Source: an uncultured Carboxylicivirga sp. (GTDB lineage: Bacteria; Bacteroidota; Bacteroidia; Bacteroidales; Marinilabiliaceae). Taken from it: a stretch of DNA of 64,000 nt. Both the position numbers and the translations under genes were made by a program. Shown piece by piece: positions 1 through 9,936 of the stretch. Every line of letters starts with the position of its first letter. The stretch's first letter is position 1. The stretch lies in NCBI RefSeq assembly GCF_963668385.1, contig NZ_OY764327.1, positions 1,302,001-1,366,000 of the forward strand, read 5' to 3'. Under the pieces are notes generated by a model. The model was not told the origin of the DNA. It saw only the letters and a program-made list of their open reading frames with translations, and made no database searches.

Positions 1-2
1 AG

Positions 3-2084
3 GCGCAATCGCCCCATATGAACTCCGAAAATGGCAACCCTCTCATACCCGGATATTTTGCCGATCCAACCATCAAAAAGTTTGATGACACCTATTACAT
101 TTATGCAACCAGCGATGGAGTAAAATTGGCTTCGGGCGAGCCATCGGTTTGGATAAGTAAGGATTTAGTTAATTGGTACAACCAGGAGATGACTCTGGAT
201 TTACCCGAAGGATTAACCAACTGTTGGGCTCCGGATGTTGTTAAAGGCGATGACGGAAAATATTACTACTACATGGGTAATTGCCAGTTTGGGTGTAACA
301 TTTATGGCTATGTTTCGGATTCACCAACCGGACCATGGAAGCCGGTTAACGACGGAAAGGCTGTTATTCCTGTTGGAACCAGTAAAGAGTATTTACCAGC
401 TTTGGATGCACAGTTTTTTAAAGATGATGATGGATCGTTGTACAGCTATTTTGGTACCTGGTGTACATCGTTTAAAGGCATGGGCTGGGTTAAACTCAAT
501 CAGGATGATATGTTTACCATCGAAGAGGATGGATTTATTCCTATTGAGCAGATTCCGCAGGCTTTCGAAGCCGCTTATCCACTTAAAAAAGATAGCATTT
601 ACTTTTTGATGTATTCGGCCGGCGATTGTCGTCTAAGCACCTATTCGGTGCATTATGCATGGTCTCGCTCACCTGAAGGCCCCTGGAATTATGGTAAGAA
701 CAATCCTATTCTGGAAACATCTGAAGATGGCCTGATCCATTCTCCCGGACATCATTCTGTGTTAGAAGAAGATGGCGAGTACTATATTTTCTATCACCGA
801 CATGATAATCCGCACAGTTCAGGCGGTGAATTCCGTCAGGTTTGTATGGATCGCATGGTATTTTCCGATCCTTATACCATCGAAAAAGTAGATGCAAGTC
901 ACGAAGGCGTTTGTATCAATACAGATAAAAAACAACCTAAGAATCTGGCTTTCGGGGCAAAGGCATCAGCAACTTCGTATTACCACTTACAAGCTCAAGT
1001 CAACCGATATACCGAAAAAGAAACCGACTACATGTATCTTCCTCAGCTGGCAACAGATGATAATAACGGAACTATCTGGAAGGCCTCAAGCAGCTCTTTA
1101 CCTCAATCATTGGTAATCGATTTAGCCAAGAAACAGTCCATCAAAAGAGTAATGACTGAGTTTGAATACTCAACCTATTTCTATCAATATAAAATAGAAA
1201 CTTCTTTGGATAGTATTAACTGGAATGTATTCGCGGATCGCACACAAAACAAACAAAGTGGATGTCCAATAATCGATGATAATAATACCGATGCCAGATA
1301 TGTTAAGATTACAGTAACTGGAACCGAGAAAGCAGGATTATATGCAGCCATCTGGAATGTAAAAGTTTATGATGAGTTGTTTGAAACTCCGGAACTTAAT
1401 CATCATATTCAAACTGTTGAAGCCGGAAGTACCAATCAAAAGGGACTATTGGTTGATTTTAATGTTCAAAAGCTAAAAACCAAGAAGATCAAGCTGTTTA
1501 AAAATAAAGGTTTGATGGAGGGTGATTTTGTTTTACATGGTGATGCCTCATTAACCACTATTGATGGTGTTAAAGCCGTTCAATTGGAGGGAAAAGGATA
1601 TTATGAACTTACTGCACAACCAGCCAAAAGTCTGAACTGGAATTCTCCATTTACGGCATCAGCATGGGTGAACGTACCTGAGTTACAAAATGGTGATTGT
1701 ATTATTAAATGGAACTCACGCGATAACATGCTACAATCTTCGTACGCAGCAATGATGTTTGGTAACGGCCCGTTTGGTACCATTGCTCATGGCGACGGAT
1801 CAGTTGATATGGGTTTTAAACAACCACCATCTGCTAATCAATGGCATCATGTTGTTGTTACTTTCGATGGTATGAAAGAAAGCATTTATGTTGATGGCAA
1901 ACTGGACAGAGAATTACCACTAATGCTTTTTGTTGAAAGCGACACTGTACTTATTGGTGGATCAGGTTTTGATATGGAGAACTTTAAAGGATTCATTGCC
2001 AAAGTACAACTGTATGATACCAGCATGAATTCTGATGAGATTTCAAACCTATTTTTGAAATCAAAACCCAAAGGGCTTAAATAA
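3..2084 (+). CDS. Secreted GH43 glycoside hydrolase with F5/8-type C and LamG-like domains (5' end missing)
   Basis: Probable exo-acting arabinosidase/xylosidase-type enzyme on plant or algal polysaccharide. The frame is open to the window edge (codons AQSPH precede the first ATG at 18) and no signal peptide is visible, so the true start lies upstream; ATG 18 is probably internal. Numbering from ATG 18: a GH43 five-blade propeller covers about 8-300, with candidate catalytic base Asp16 in FADPT, pKa-modulating Asp130 in LDAQ and general acid Glu184 in FEAAY. A discoidin-like carbohydrate-binding domain spans about 312-455, and a LamG/concanavalin-like domain about 520-675 (ASAWVNVP, WHHVVVTFDG). 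The C-terminus has no T9SS sorting tail. It sits upstream of an HTCS regulator and a GH97 gene in the same orientation, so it is probably part of one polysaccharide-utilisation locus. Substrate and GH43 subfamily cannot be fixed from sequence alone. Confidence 0.88.
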   Translation, partial: AQSPHMNSENGNPLIPGYFADPTIKKFDDTYYIYATSDGVKLASGEPSVWISKDLVNWYNQEMTLDLPEGLTNCWAPDVVKGDDGKYYYYMGNCQFGCNIYGYVSDSPTGPWKPVNDGKAVIPVGTSKEYLPALDAQFFKDDDGSLYSYFGTWCTSFKGMGWVKLNQDDMFTIEEDGFIPIEQIPQAFEAAYPLKKDSIYFLMYSAGDCRLSTYSVHYAWSRSPEGPWNYGKNNPILETSEDGLIHSPGHHSVLEEDGEYYIFYHRHDNPHSSGGEFRQVCMDRMVFSDPYTIEKVDASHEGVCINTDKKQPKNLAFGAKASATSYYHLQAQVNRYTEKETDYMYLPQLATDDNNGTIWKASSSSLPQSLVIDLAKKQSIKRVMTEFEYSTYFYQYKIETSLDSINWNVFADRTQNKQSGCPIIDDNNTDARYVKITVTGTEKAGLYAAIWNVKVYDELFETPELNHHIQTVEAGSTNQKGLLVDFNVQKLKTKKIKLFKNKGLMEGDFVLHGDASLTTIDGVKAVQLEGKGYYELTAQPAKSLNWNSPFTASAWVNVPELQNGDCIIKWNSRDNMLQSSYAAMMFGNGPFGTIAHGDGSVDMGFKQPPSANQWHHVVVTFDGMKESIYVDGKLDRELPLMLFVESDTVLIGGSGFDMENFKGFIAKVQLYDTSMNSDEISNLFLKSKPKGLK

Positions 2085-2180
2085 AAATAAATCACCAAAC
2101 GCGATTAAATGATATAGATTATATAATTTCAAGGCTCTTTTAATCATTTACAGTAATCCATCAACCATTAAATTGACTTC

Positions 2181-5100
2181 ATGAATAAAGTGTCTTTAGC
2201 AATGTATCTGCTGGTAACTTTTTTGTTATCGATATTCGGTAATCTTAACATTCAAGCAGAGATTTCGGAAGATGAACCCTTTTATTTTAGTCATTATACC
2301 AATGAGGATGGATTACCTTCAACCTATGTAAAAAGCATTGTTCAGGATGCCGACGGCTTTATTTGGGCAGCAACCCGTATGTCGGTAGTAAGATTTGATG
2401 GTAAAACATTTCGTGATTTTCCCACTTACAATCAGCAGCACGAATTGATACCAATGTATTGCAACAAGTTGTTCTATACGAAAGACTCAATGCTGATCTG
2501 CCGCACCAATGATGAAGAATACTTTTATTACGATAATAATTTTGAATGCTTTTTTCCATATGATTTACTGACTTCATTAGGTACTACCACTTCAATTACA
2601 CCAGCAGATAACGGTTTTTGGATATGCCAGAATAATGCAATTTATTTTGTTGACAAGTCAAACGGTAGTAAAACAGATATTCTATCAAAATTAGACATTC
2701 AAAGTATTCAGAAAAACACGAGTTTTCATAACCTAATTGAAACTGAAGAATGGCTTGTTTTTTCAACTACATCTGGAAAAATATATTCGCTCAACAAAAA
2801 AACTTCGAAATTATCAGACTATAATTTACCCAATATTCTCAATGTAACTGACTATGAATTGAGATTTATTGATAGTCATAATAATCTATGGATTAATTCC
2901 CCCACAACTGGACTGATCAACTTCAATCTGGTAAATAGTCACTTCAGTCATTATTCTATTGAGAGAAATGATGTTTACCGGTTACCTCATAAATTAGTGC
3001 ACTGCTTTGCCGAAGATGATTATGGAAGAGTATGGATTGGAACAGAAGCAGGATTAGCAATTTATAATCCCTCATCTGATAAATTGCGTCTGTTGAAAAG
3101 TAAATTATCTGAACCACAAGGACTAAATACCAATCCTATTTACGATGCATTTTGCGATAAACAAGGAAATATGTGGTTGGGATCTTACTTTGGAGGTATC
3201 AACTTTTGGAGTGGAGAACAGAAATTCTTTAGAACATGGACGCCAGGTTTTGGTAAATGGCAAATAAATGGCCGTGTAGTAAGCTGTTTCGAAGAAGATG
3301 TGGATGGTAATCTTTGGATTGGATTTGAGGATAAAGGACTGAATAAACTAGATGTAGAAACCGGTAAAATGCTTCATTATTCATCTGAATCGGGACTTAA
3401 AGGTTTATCCTACGACAATCTGCATGATTTACTTTTTGTCAATGACGACGAATTATGGATTGCAACCTACACCGGTAGCATTAATGTACTTAATACTAAA
3501 ACAAAAACGTTTAGTTATTACCAACGAGATGTTGATCAAAAAACGTTATCTGATGTTATTTATCAGTTCAAAAAAGTAGGAGATACCATTTATATCGCCA
3601 CATCAGAAGGCATTACCTATTACAATATCAAGCAAAAAAAATTCACTGCTCTTAAACCTGATATTTTAAGATCAATCCAGTTCGAGAGTATTGCTCGTAC
3701 AAACGATGGTATCCTTTGGTTCTCGTCAGCCAGTAAAATTTATCAATATAATCCGGCAATTGATTCATTATATACATTTGATCAAATCCCGGATTACACA
3801 AACATCAACTTCGTAAAAACTGACTCACAGGGCAGATTATGGATAGGTGATTGTTATGATGGCTTATGTATGTATAATCCAACAGATAAAAGTATCCATC
3901 GATTCAATAAGTCGAATCATTTCCCTGCTTCCTGGATCTTTAGTTTGGAAGAAGGTTCGGATGGATGGTTTTGGGTGAGCACTGATAAAGGTTTAATTCA
4001 TTTTTTACCAGAGAAAGAAATATTCAAACTAATTGATAGTAATTCAGGTATCCCATTCAATCAGTTCAATTACCGCGCTTCATTTACCGACAGTAAAGGA
4101 AATATTTACTTTGGAGGAAACAGTGGTATGGTTTCGTTTAACGAAGATGCTAATATTCCAATAAAAGAACATTTACCGATTGCATTAACTGATATTAAAT
4201 TATTTAATGAGTCATTACAACCAGGATGTAAAATACTTACCCAATCCATTAATAAGATAAATAAGCTTACTCTAAAGCATAACCAAAATGTTTTCACCAT
4301 CGAGTTTTCGGCATTTAATTATTCAACTGAAGGCAGATGTCATTACATGTATTATTTAGAAGGACTTGAAAATGATTGGAACAATGTTGGCAATAGAAAT
4401 TTTGCTACGTACACCAACATCAGCCCGGGCACCTATACCTTGCATATTAAAGCTGTATACAACGAAAGACAGTCGGATATTGATGAGCGTCAATTAATAA
4501 TTGAAGTACTTCCTCCTTTTTGGATGACAGGATGGGCTTATGCCATTTACGTATTCATCGTTATCATTATCTTTTTAGTAGTTTTCAGGGTTGGTAAAAA
4601 CATTGAAAAATCGAAAGCCTTAGCGCAGTTGGAGCATCGCGAAAAAGTGCATGCAGATGAAATAAACCGTGTAAAACTCGAGTTCTTTACCAACATATCG
4701 CACGAGTTAAAAACTCCACTAACACTCATCTTAGGTCCTTTAAGCAAAATAATGAGCGATGAACAAATTACACCTGCCTTCCGCAAACGCTTATTAGGGG
4801 TAGAACGTAATGCCAATCGCTTATTTCAGCTAATAAACCAGCTGCTCGAATTTCGCAAAATTGAAACGGGCAGAGAAAAACTGGAAGTAAGTCCAACAAA
4901 TCTGGAGGATATGATGAATGATGTTGCTTTTTCGTTTAATAGCATTGCTGAAACCAAAGGAATTGAACTTACAACACATTTAAGTTCAACAAACGAAATT
5001 GTATGGGTGGATAAAAACAAAATGGATAAGATATTTTGTAATCTTCTTTCCAATGCTTTTAAATTTACCCCGGAGGGCGGATTAATTGAATTCACACTCA

Positions 5101-6245
5101 AAACAAAAAAACGTAAAGGAAAACATATACCCGAACTCTACGATTTAATTATCAAGGTTGCCGATTCGGGTAAAGGAATTGAACCAGAGTTGCTTAATAA
5201 AGTTTTTGATCGCTTCTTCCAAATTGAAGATGAAACAAATAACGAAAGTGGATCAGGTATCGGACTAGCCTATGTTAAAAGTTTAGTACAATTACATAAA
5301 GGCACCATTACAGTTGATAGTGAATTAGGCAAAGGAACACGGTTTAAGATTGTGATTCCAATCAGTCGTGATGATTACAAAAACAACGAAATTGCAACAG
5401 TTGCTAAATCAACAAACACACAATACATTATTGAAGAAGAGATAGAATCCAACTTTTCTAAATCGGATTTAATTAATGTAGATGCTTTATCATCCAAACC
5501 ATCCATCCTTGTTGTAGAAGATAACATTGAATTGGTCCATTTTATGAAAGAAAATCTGGAAGATAAGTACAATGTAATCACCTCACTCAATGGTAAAGAA
5601 GCGCTTGATTCGTTGGAAAAAGATCGTCCAGATTTAATTATCAGCGATATTATGATGCCCGTAATGGATGGGATAGAATTAACTAAAAAACTAAAAGCCG
5701 ACATTAACTACTCACATATTCCATTGATATTACTTACTGCCAAAGATAGTGTTGAGGATAAACTTCATGGACTAAATTGTGGCGCTGATTATTATATGGC
5801 AAAACCTTTTTATCCGGCCATTCTTGAAAAATATATTGATAACATCATTAACAACCGTAAACTTTTAGTTGATAAATTTAAAAGTAATGAAGAAGTAAAA
5901 GCCGAAGATATTACATGTTCTGAGTCGGATAAACAGTTTATTGAAAAGCTTACTGAAATTATAAAAGCAAACATCAGCAACCCCGATATGGATGTTAGCT
6001 TTATTATTAAGCAAATGGGTGTGAGTCGTTCTCTACTTCATCTTAAACTAAAAGGTTTATTGGGGTGTTCCAGCACAGAATATATTAGAGCTATTCGACT
6101 AAAAGAAGCCGTTAAATTAATTTCAAGCGGTAAATGCAATTTCTCTGAAGCAGCTTACGAAACAGGTTTCTCAAGTCCCACTTATTTCACCCGACGATTT
6201 CGCGAATTTTATGGTAAATCTCCACGTGAATATTTTGGAAAGTGA
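2181..6245 (+). CDS. Hybrid two-component system regulator (HTCS) of a polysaccharide-utilisation locus
   Basis: One-protein sensor-kinase/response-regulator that detects an oligosaccharide in the periplasm and activates nearby glycan genes. Order of parts in 1354 aa: signal peptide (1-26); two seven-bladed regulator propellers with recurrent W-I/V-G-T repeats (about 35-700); Y_Y_Y domain (about 715-775); transmembrane helix (about 784-805); HisKA with phospho-accepting His841 in NISHELKTPL; HATPase with DSGKGIEPE and GSGIGLAYVKSL; receiver domain with phospho-acceptor Asp1156 in ISDIMMP; C-terminal AraC-type HTH (about 1250-1350, ending FTRRFREFYGKSPREYF). All catalytic residues look intact and the length is typical of the family. 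It lies between the GH43 gene and the HExxH/GH97 genes, on the same strand, and is the likely regulator of them. The inducing sugar is not readable from sequence. Confidence 0.97.
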   Translation: MNKVSLAMYLLVTFLLSIFGNLNIQAEISEDEPFYFSHYTNEDGLPSTYVKSIVQDADGFIWAATRMSVVRFDGKTFRDFPTYNQQHELIPMYCNKLFYTKDSMLICRTNDEEYFYYDNNFECFFPYDLLTSLGTTTSITPADNGFWICQNNAIYFVDKSNGSKTDILSKLDIQSIQKNTSFHNLIETEEWLVFSTTSGKIYSLNKKTSKLSDYNLPNILNVTDYELRFIDSHNNLWINSPTTGLINFNLVNSHFSHYSIERNDVYRLPHKLVHCFAEDDYGRVWIGTEAGLAIYNPSSDKLRLLKSKLSEPQGLNTNPIYDAFCDKQGNMWLGSYFGGINFWSGEQKFFRTWTPGFGKWQINGRVVSCFEEDVDGNLWIGFEDKGLNKLDVETGKMLHYSSESGLKGLSYDNLHDLLFVNDDELWIATYTGSINVLNTKTKTFSYYQRDVDQKTLSDVIYQFKKVGDTIYIATSEGITYYNIKQKKFTALKPDILRSIQFESIARTNDGILWFSSASKIYQYNPAIDSLYTFDQIPDYTNINFVKTDSQGRLWIGDCYDGLCMYNPTDKSIHRFNKSNHFPASWIFSLEEGSDGWFWVSTDKGLIHFLPEKEIFKLIDSNSGIPFNQFNYRASFTDSKGNIYFGGNSGMVSFNEDANIPIKEHLPIALTDIKLFNESLQPGCKILTQSINKINKLTLKHNQNVFTIEFSAFNYSTEGRCHYMYYLEGLENDWNNVGNRNFATYTNISPGTYTLHIKAVYNERQSDIDERQLIIEVLPPFWMTGWAYAIYVFIVIIIFLVVFRVGKNIEKSKALAQLEHREKVHADEINRVKLEFFTNISHELKTPLTLILGPLSKIMSDEQITPAFRKRLLGVERNANRLFQLINQLLEFRKIETGREKLEVSPTNLEDMMNDVAFSFNSIAETKGIELTTHLSSTNEIVWVDKNKMDKIFCNLLSNAFKFTPEGGLIEFTLKTKKRKGKHIPELYDLIIKVADSGKGIEPELLNKVFDRFFQIEDETNNESGSGIGLAYVKSLVQLHKGTITVDSELGKGTRFKIVIPISRDDYKNNEIATVAKSTNTQYIIEEEIESNFSKSDLINVDALSSKPSILVVEDNIELVHFMKENLEDKYNVITSLNGKEALDSLEKDRPDLIISDIMMPVMDGIELTKKLKADINYSHIPLILLTAKDSVEDKLHGLNCGADYYMAKPFYPAILEKYIDNIINNRKLLVDKFKSNEEVKAEDITCSESDKQFIEKLTEIIKANISNPDMDVSFIIKQMGVSRSLLHLKLKGLLGCSSTEYIRAIRLKEAVKLISSGKCNFSEAAYETGFSSPTYFTRRFREFYGKSPREYFGK

Positions 6246-6264
6246 TTTAATACCTTAAACATTT

Positions 6265-6353
6265 ATGCTGGTTTTATAAACATTACTACTAAAACCTTGA
6301 ACGTGTTTTAGCTTTCTTTATGTTGGAATAAAATGTATTAACAAAACCAGCAT
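6265..6353 (+). repeat. 11-bp inverted repeat bracketing the 5' leader and start codon of the HExxH lipoprotein gene
   Basis: ATGCTGGTTTT at 6265-6275 is the exact reverse complement of AAAACCAGCAT at 6343-6353. The second arm covers the first two bases of the start codon (ATG at 6352). If both arms are on the mRNA they could pair across a 67-nt loop and hide the start. No known riboswitch class is recognised, and chance is not excluded. Confidence 0.35.
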
Positions 6354-7695
6354 GAATAAAACAAAAATACTTACCAATATTTTAGCTCCTGTATTATTCG
6401 TTTCTTGTATCGACAAAAACGTAAGCTTCGTTGAAAAAACAACCTATTTCCCATCAGAAATATGGAATGTGGAAGAAGGCAATGATTTTTCGGATAGTTT
6501 GGCTCAGTTTAGCCAATACCGAATGAAAGAAACCGATAACCTTGCCATTTTATGGGAGCAAGCTTTTGGCGATAATCCGGCAACTACTACTGATGAAAAA
6601 TATCGCTTTGATATGCAGGATTTAATGGCGGAAAGCGAAAGAATGTTTGTGTTTTATCGCGATAGTTTAAAATTTATTGAAAAAGGACATTCTCTCACCG
6701 ACAGCCTTCGCATGTTGATTTTTGCCTATCACAACGATGATGGAACGGTTTATGGCGGCGGTGCAGGCGATTCAATAGGAGTGGTATGGCTTTCTCCTAA
6801 TCGGATTCAAAAAAAGCCGTATGCTGCGATGGCACACGAATTAGGTCATGCATTTCAATTCCAGGTGGCATGCGATGGAAACGATGGTTTTGATCCGGGA
6901 TCAATCTACGAAATGACTTCGCAATACATGCTATTTCAATTTTATCCAAACTGGATGCAGTTAGAAACTTATCATTTCGATAACTTTATGAAAAATACTC
7001 ATAAAGCCTTTTTGCATGAAGATAATATGTATTGCACTCCCTACGTATTGGAATATTGGTCAAATCAATATGGACGTGAATTCATTGGCAAACTTTGGCG
7101 AAGTGCAAAAAAAGGAGAAGATCCAGTTATTACCTATAAACGAATTCAAGGAATGGATCAAAAAGAGTTTAACGACGAGATAGCCGACGCATATCTAAAA
7201 TTTATGACTTGGGACATGGAACGCATTAGAAATATTGCAAGTGAATTTGCTAATAAACACATTTGCAAGCTAAATCCAACCAAGAATAATTGGTATCAGA
7301 TATCTAAAGAAAATTGCCCTCAAAACTATGGTTATAATGGTATTCGCTTAAATGTTCCTGTTAAGAAAACGAAAATATCAATGGAATTTAAAGGACTAAC
7401 CAATGCGAATGGCTACAACATTGTTCAACCTGATAAAGCAGGATGGAGATATGGTTTTGTTGCCGAACTAAAAAACAAAGAGCGAATTTATAGCCCCATT
7501 TTCTCAAATAAAACAGATACTGTTACATTTACAGTACCGGATAATGCCGCTAATCTTTGGTTAATGGTTTGTGGAGCACCAACTGAGCATTGGATTCATG
7601 AAATGGATTTTAAACCTGAAAATGATGAGCAATGGCCATATCAAATCAGACTTTCGGGTACAACCATTTTTAATGATGATAAGACAAATAACTAA
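6352..7695 (+). CDS. Putative lipoprotein with HExxH zinc-protease motif
   Basis: Function not established. The N-terminus is lipoprotein-like (hydrophobic stretch then FVSC, lipidated Cys19). The best landmark is AHELGHAFQF, giving His162-Glu163-x-x-His166, with a possible third zinc ligand Glu187 in IYEMTSQ 21 residues on: a gluzincin-like layout. A C-terminal beta-rich part (about 330-440) may bind carbohydrate or be structural. The protein resembles the DUF6055-like secreted proteins of Bacteroidota, but that assignment is from memory of the family's look. It lies 106 bp after the HTCS gene and 15 bp before the GH97 gene, so it is very likely co-transcribed with GH97. A peptidase in a glycan locus would suggest glycoprotein or proteoglycan processing. 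A non-catalytic relic of the fold is also possible. Confidence 0.7.
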   Translation: MNKTKILTNILAPVLFVSCIDKNVSFVEKTTYFPSEIWNVEEGNDFSDSLAQFSQYRMKETDNLAILWEQAFGDNPATTTDEKYRFDMQDLMAESERMFVFYRDSLKFIEKGHSLTDSLRMLIFAYHNDDGTVYGGGAGDSIGVVWLSPNRIQKKPYAAMAHELGHAFQFQVACDGNDGFDPGSIYEMTSQYMLFQFYPNWMQLETYHFDNFMKNTHKAFLHEDNMYCTPYVLEYWSNQYGREFIGKLWRSAKKGEDPVITYKRIQGMDQKEFNDEIADAYLKFMTWDMERIRNIASEFANKHICKLNPTKNNWYQISKENCPQNYGYNGIRLNVPVKKTKISMEFKGLTNANGYNIVQPDKAGWRYGFVAELKNKERIYSPIFSNKTDTVTFTVPDNAANLWLMVCGAPTEHWIHEMDFKPENDEQWPYQIRLSGTTIFNDDKTNN

Positions 7696-7710
7696 TAAAC
7701 TGATATATTA

Positions 7711-9654
7711 ATGAAAATAAAACTTCTATTTGCAGCCCTTTTTGCCTTTTCGATGCAAATTTTTTCGCAGGTTGCATCCGTTTCATCACCTGATGAATCC
7801 ATTAAAGTAAATGTTAAAATAACCGATCGGATCTATTACGATTTGATGGTTGATGGAGTGGAAACCATGTGGTATTCGCCCATCTCAATGACAACTAATA
7901 AAGGTGTATTAGGACTCAATCCAACACTTTTAAATCAATCAACCACATCACAGAATAAAACCATTCAAACTGTTTGGGGTATTCGTTCTGAAGTAAAAGA
8001 TCAATATAACGAACTAACGCTTAATTTTAAAGGTGGCTATTCGCTAATTTTTAGATTGTATAACGATGGCATTGCTTACCGATTTAAAACAGCCCTAAAA
8101 GGCGATTTAATTGTGTACGACGAAGAAGTGGAATATCGTTTCTGGGAAAATCACAATATGCTTAGTCATGTTGTTGATTCATATACAACCTCTTTTGAAA
8201 AGCTTTATACCCGTCAGACCTTAAGAGAAGTTACACCGGAGAATCTTATCAGCTTGCCAAGTACAATCATAGCTGACAATATTAGACTAACTGTGTTGGA
8301 ATCCGATCTTTTCAATTATCCGGGAATGTATCTTTCCAAATCCATCAATCATGCGCATCGCTCCTACCTAACTGCCAAATTCGCGAAGTATCCAACCGAA
8401 TGGGTTCAGAATAATTTTCGTTTAAAAATTACAGAACGTGCCGATTACATAGCTAAAACAACAGGAACTCGACTTTTCCCTTGGAGAGCTATTTCCATTG
8501 CCAGATCAGATATTGAAATGGCCGACTCTGACTTAGTTTACAAATTAGCACGACCATCACAGATTGATGCAAGCTGGGTAAAACCAGGTAAGGTTGCATG
8601 GGATTGGTGGAATGCATTGAACCTTCAGGGAGTTGACTTTGAAACCGGAATCAACGATAAAACCTACGAATATTTCATTGATTTTGCAGCCCGCAACAAT
8701 ATTGAATATGTAATAATGGACGAAGGGTGGTCGGACCAATTTGATGTTTTATTACCCACTCCAATGATTGACATGGAACATCTGACTCAGTATGCGAAAG
8801 ACAAAGGTGTAAAATTGATTTTATGGGCTGTTTGGCACACTATCGACAAACAATACAAAGAAGCATTCGAACTATTTGAAAAATGGGGAATAGCCGGTGT
8901 TAAAATTGATTTTATCGATCGTGATGATCAAATCGCTATTGAGTTTTATGAACGAATGATCAAAGAAGCAGCTAAGCACCATTTATTGATCGATTACCAT
9001 GGATGTAGCAAACCAACCGGATTACATCGTACTTATCCAAACTTAATCAATTACGAGAGTGTTCATGGTGGTGAGTACAATAAGTTTAACAACGAAGAAA
9101 CACCATCGCACAATGTGGATATCGCATTTACTCGTATGATGGCAGGTCCAATGGATTATACACCAGGAGCCATGACCAATTCAATTCAGGGCGATTACCA
9201 TGTAAGTTATTATAATCCAGAAAGTATGGGAACTCGTTGCCATCAATTAGGAATGTTTGTGGTTTATTTTGCACCTCTACAAATGTTATGTGATGCTCCT
9301 ACAGCCTATGAAAAATATCCTGATATACTGCATTTCTTAAGTGAAGTTCCAACAACTTGGGATGAAACCAAGGCAATTGAAGGTCAGGTTGGCGAGTATG
9401 TTATTATAGCAAGAAAGAAAGGGGATGATTGGTATATTGGCGGTTTAAATAACTGGACAGAGCGTGAAATTACCCTCGATCTTTCTAAAATTATTGAGAA
9501 AGGAAATTATAAAGCTTCTTTATTAATTGATGGAATTAATGCCAATCGTAACGCAGAAGACTATCAATACGAGGAAAAGAGTGTATCAAACACTGATCAG
9601 TTAAAAATAACAATGAAAAAAGGTGGTGGATTTGCCATTAAATTAAGTAAATAA
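7711..9654 (+). CDS. GH97 glycoside hydrolase, retaining-type (alpha-galactosidase-like)
   Basis: Periplasmic alpha-glycosidase. Signal peptide MKIKLLFAALFAFSMQIFSQ, then the GH97 N-terminal beta-sandwich (about 25-265), a TIM barrel (about 275-560; WDWWNALN, IMDEGW, DYHGCSKPTGL) and a C-terminal beta domain. GH97 contains inverting alpha-glucosidases (SusB type) and retaining alpha-galactosidases. The retaining members carry an Asp nucleophile on the barrel strand, and here Asp400 in VKIDFIDRDD occupies that place. Glu449 or Glu455 (NYESVHGGEY) are candidate acid/base residues. I therefore lean towards a retaining alpha-galactosidase, by inference. It follows the HExxH lipoprotein gene by 15 bp and ends just before a strong terminator. 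The 647-aa length is normal for the family. Confidence 0.93.
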   Translation: MKIKLLFAALFAFSMQIFSQVASVSSPDESIKVNVKITDRIYYDLMVDGVETMWYSPISMTTNKGVLGLNPTLLNQSTTSQNKTIQTVWGIRSEVKDQYNELTLNFKGGYSLIFRLYNDGIAYRFKTALKGDLIVYDEEVEYRFWENHNMLSHVVDSYTTSFEKLYTRQTLREVTPENLISLPSTIIADNIRLTVLESDLFNYPGMYLSKSINHAHRSYLTAKFAKYPTEWVQNNFRLKITERADYIAKTTGTRLFPWRAISIARSDIEMADSDLVYKLARPSQIDASWVKPGKVAWDWWNALNLQGVDFETGINDKTYEYFIDFAARNNIEYVIMDEGWSDQFDVLLPTPMIDMEHLTQYAKDKGVKLILWAVWHTIDKQYKEAFELFEKWGIAGVKIDFIDRDDQIAIEFYERMIKEAAKHHLLIDYHGCSKPTGLHRTYPNLINYESVHGGEYNKFNNEETPSHNVDIAFTRMMAGPMDYTPGAMTNSIQGDYHVSYYNPESMGTRCHQLGMFVVYFAPLQMLCDAPTAYEKYPDILHFLSEVPTTWDETKAIEGQVGEYVIIARKKGDDWYIGGLNNWTEREITLDLSKIIEKGNYKASLLIDGINANRNAEDYQYEEKSVSNTDQLKITMKKGGGFAIKLSK

Positions 9655-9671
9655 CGACAATTAGATCCAAT

Positions 9672-9705
9672 AAAAAAGCAGTTACCAAAGGTAACTGCTT
9701 TTTTT
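9672..9705. terminator. Bidirectional intrinsic terminator
   Basis: A 15-bp perfect stem (AAAAAAGCAGTTACC at 9672-9686, loop AAA, complement at 9690-9704) carries an A-run on one side and a T-run on the other. It can stop GH97 transcripts on the plus strand and tRNA transcripts on the minus strand. Confidence 0.9.
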
Positions 9706-9708
9706 AAG

Positions 9709-9785
<77 letters not shown>

Positions 9786-9936
9786 GGTGTGATTAGGTTT
9801 TACAACCTTTTCAGCGGATGCAAAAATAGAAAGGAATTTGATATTATCAAAAGCCTTTGCTAAATAAAATTACATTTCATACTAATAAACACGCTATAGT
9901 TCAGTTATCCAGTAGGATATCAATATAATAAAATTA

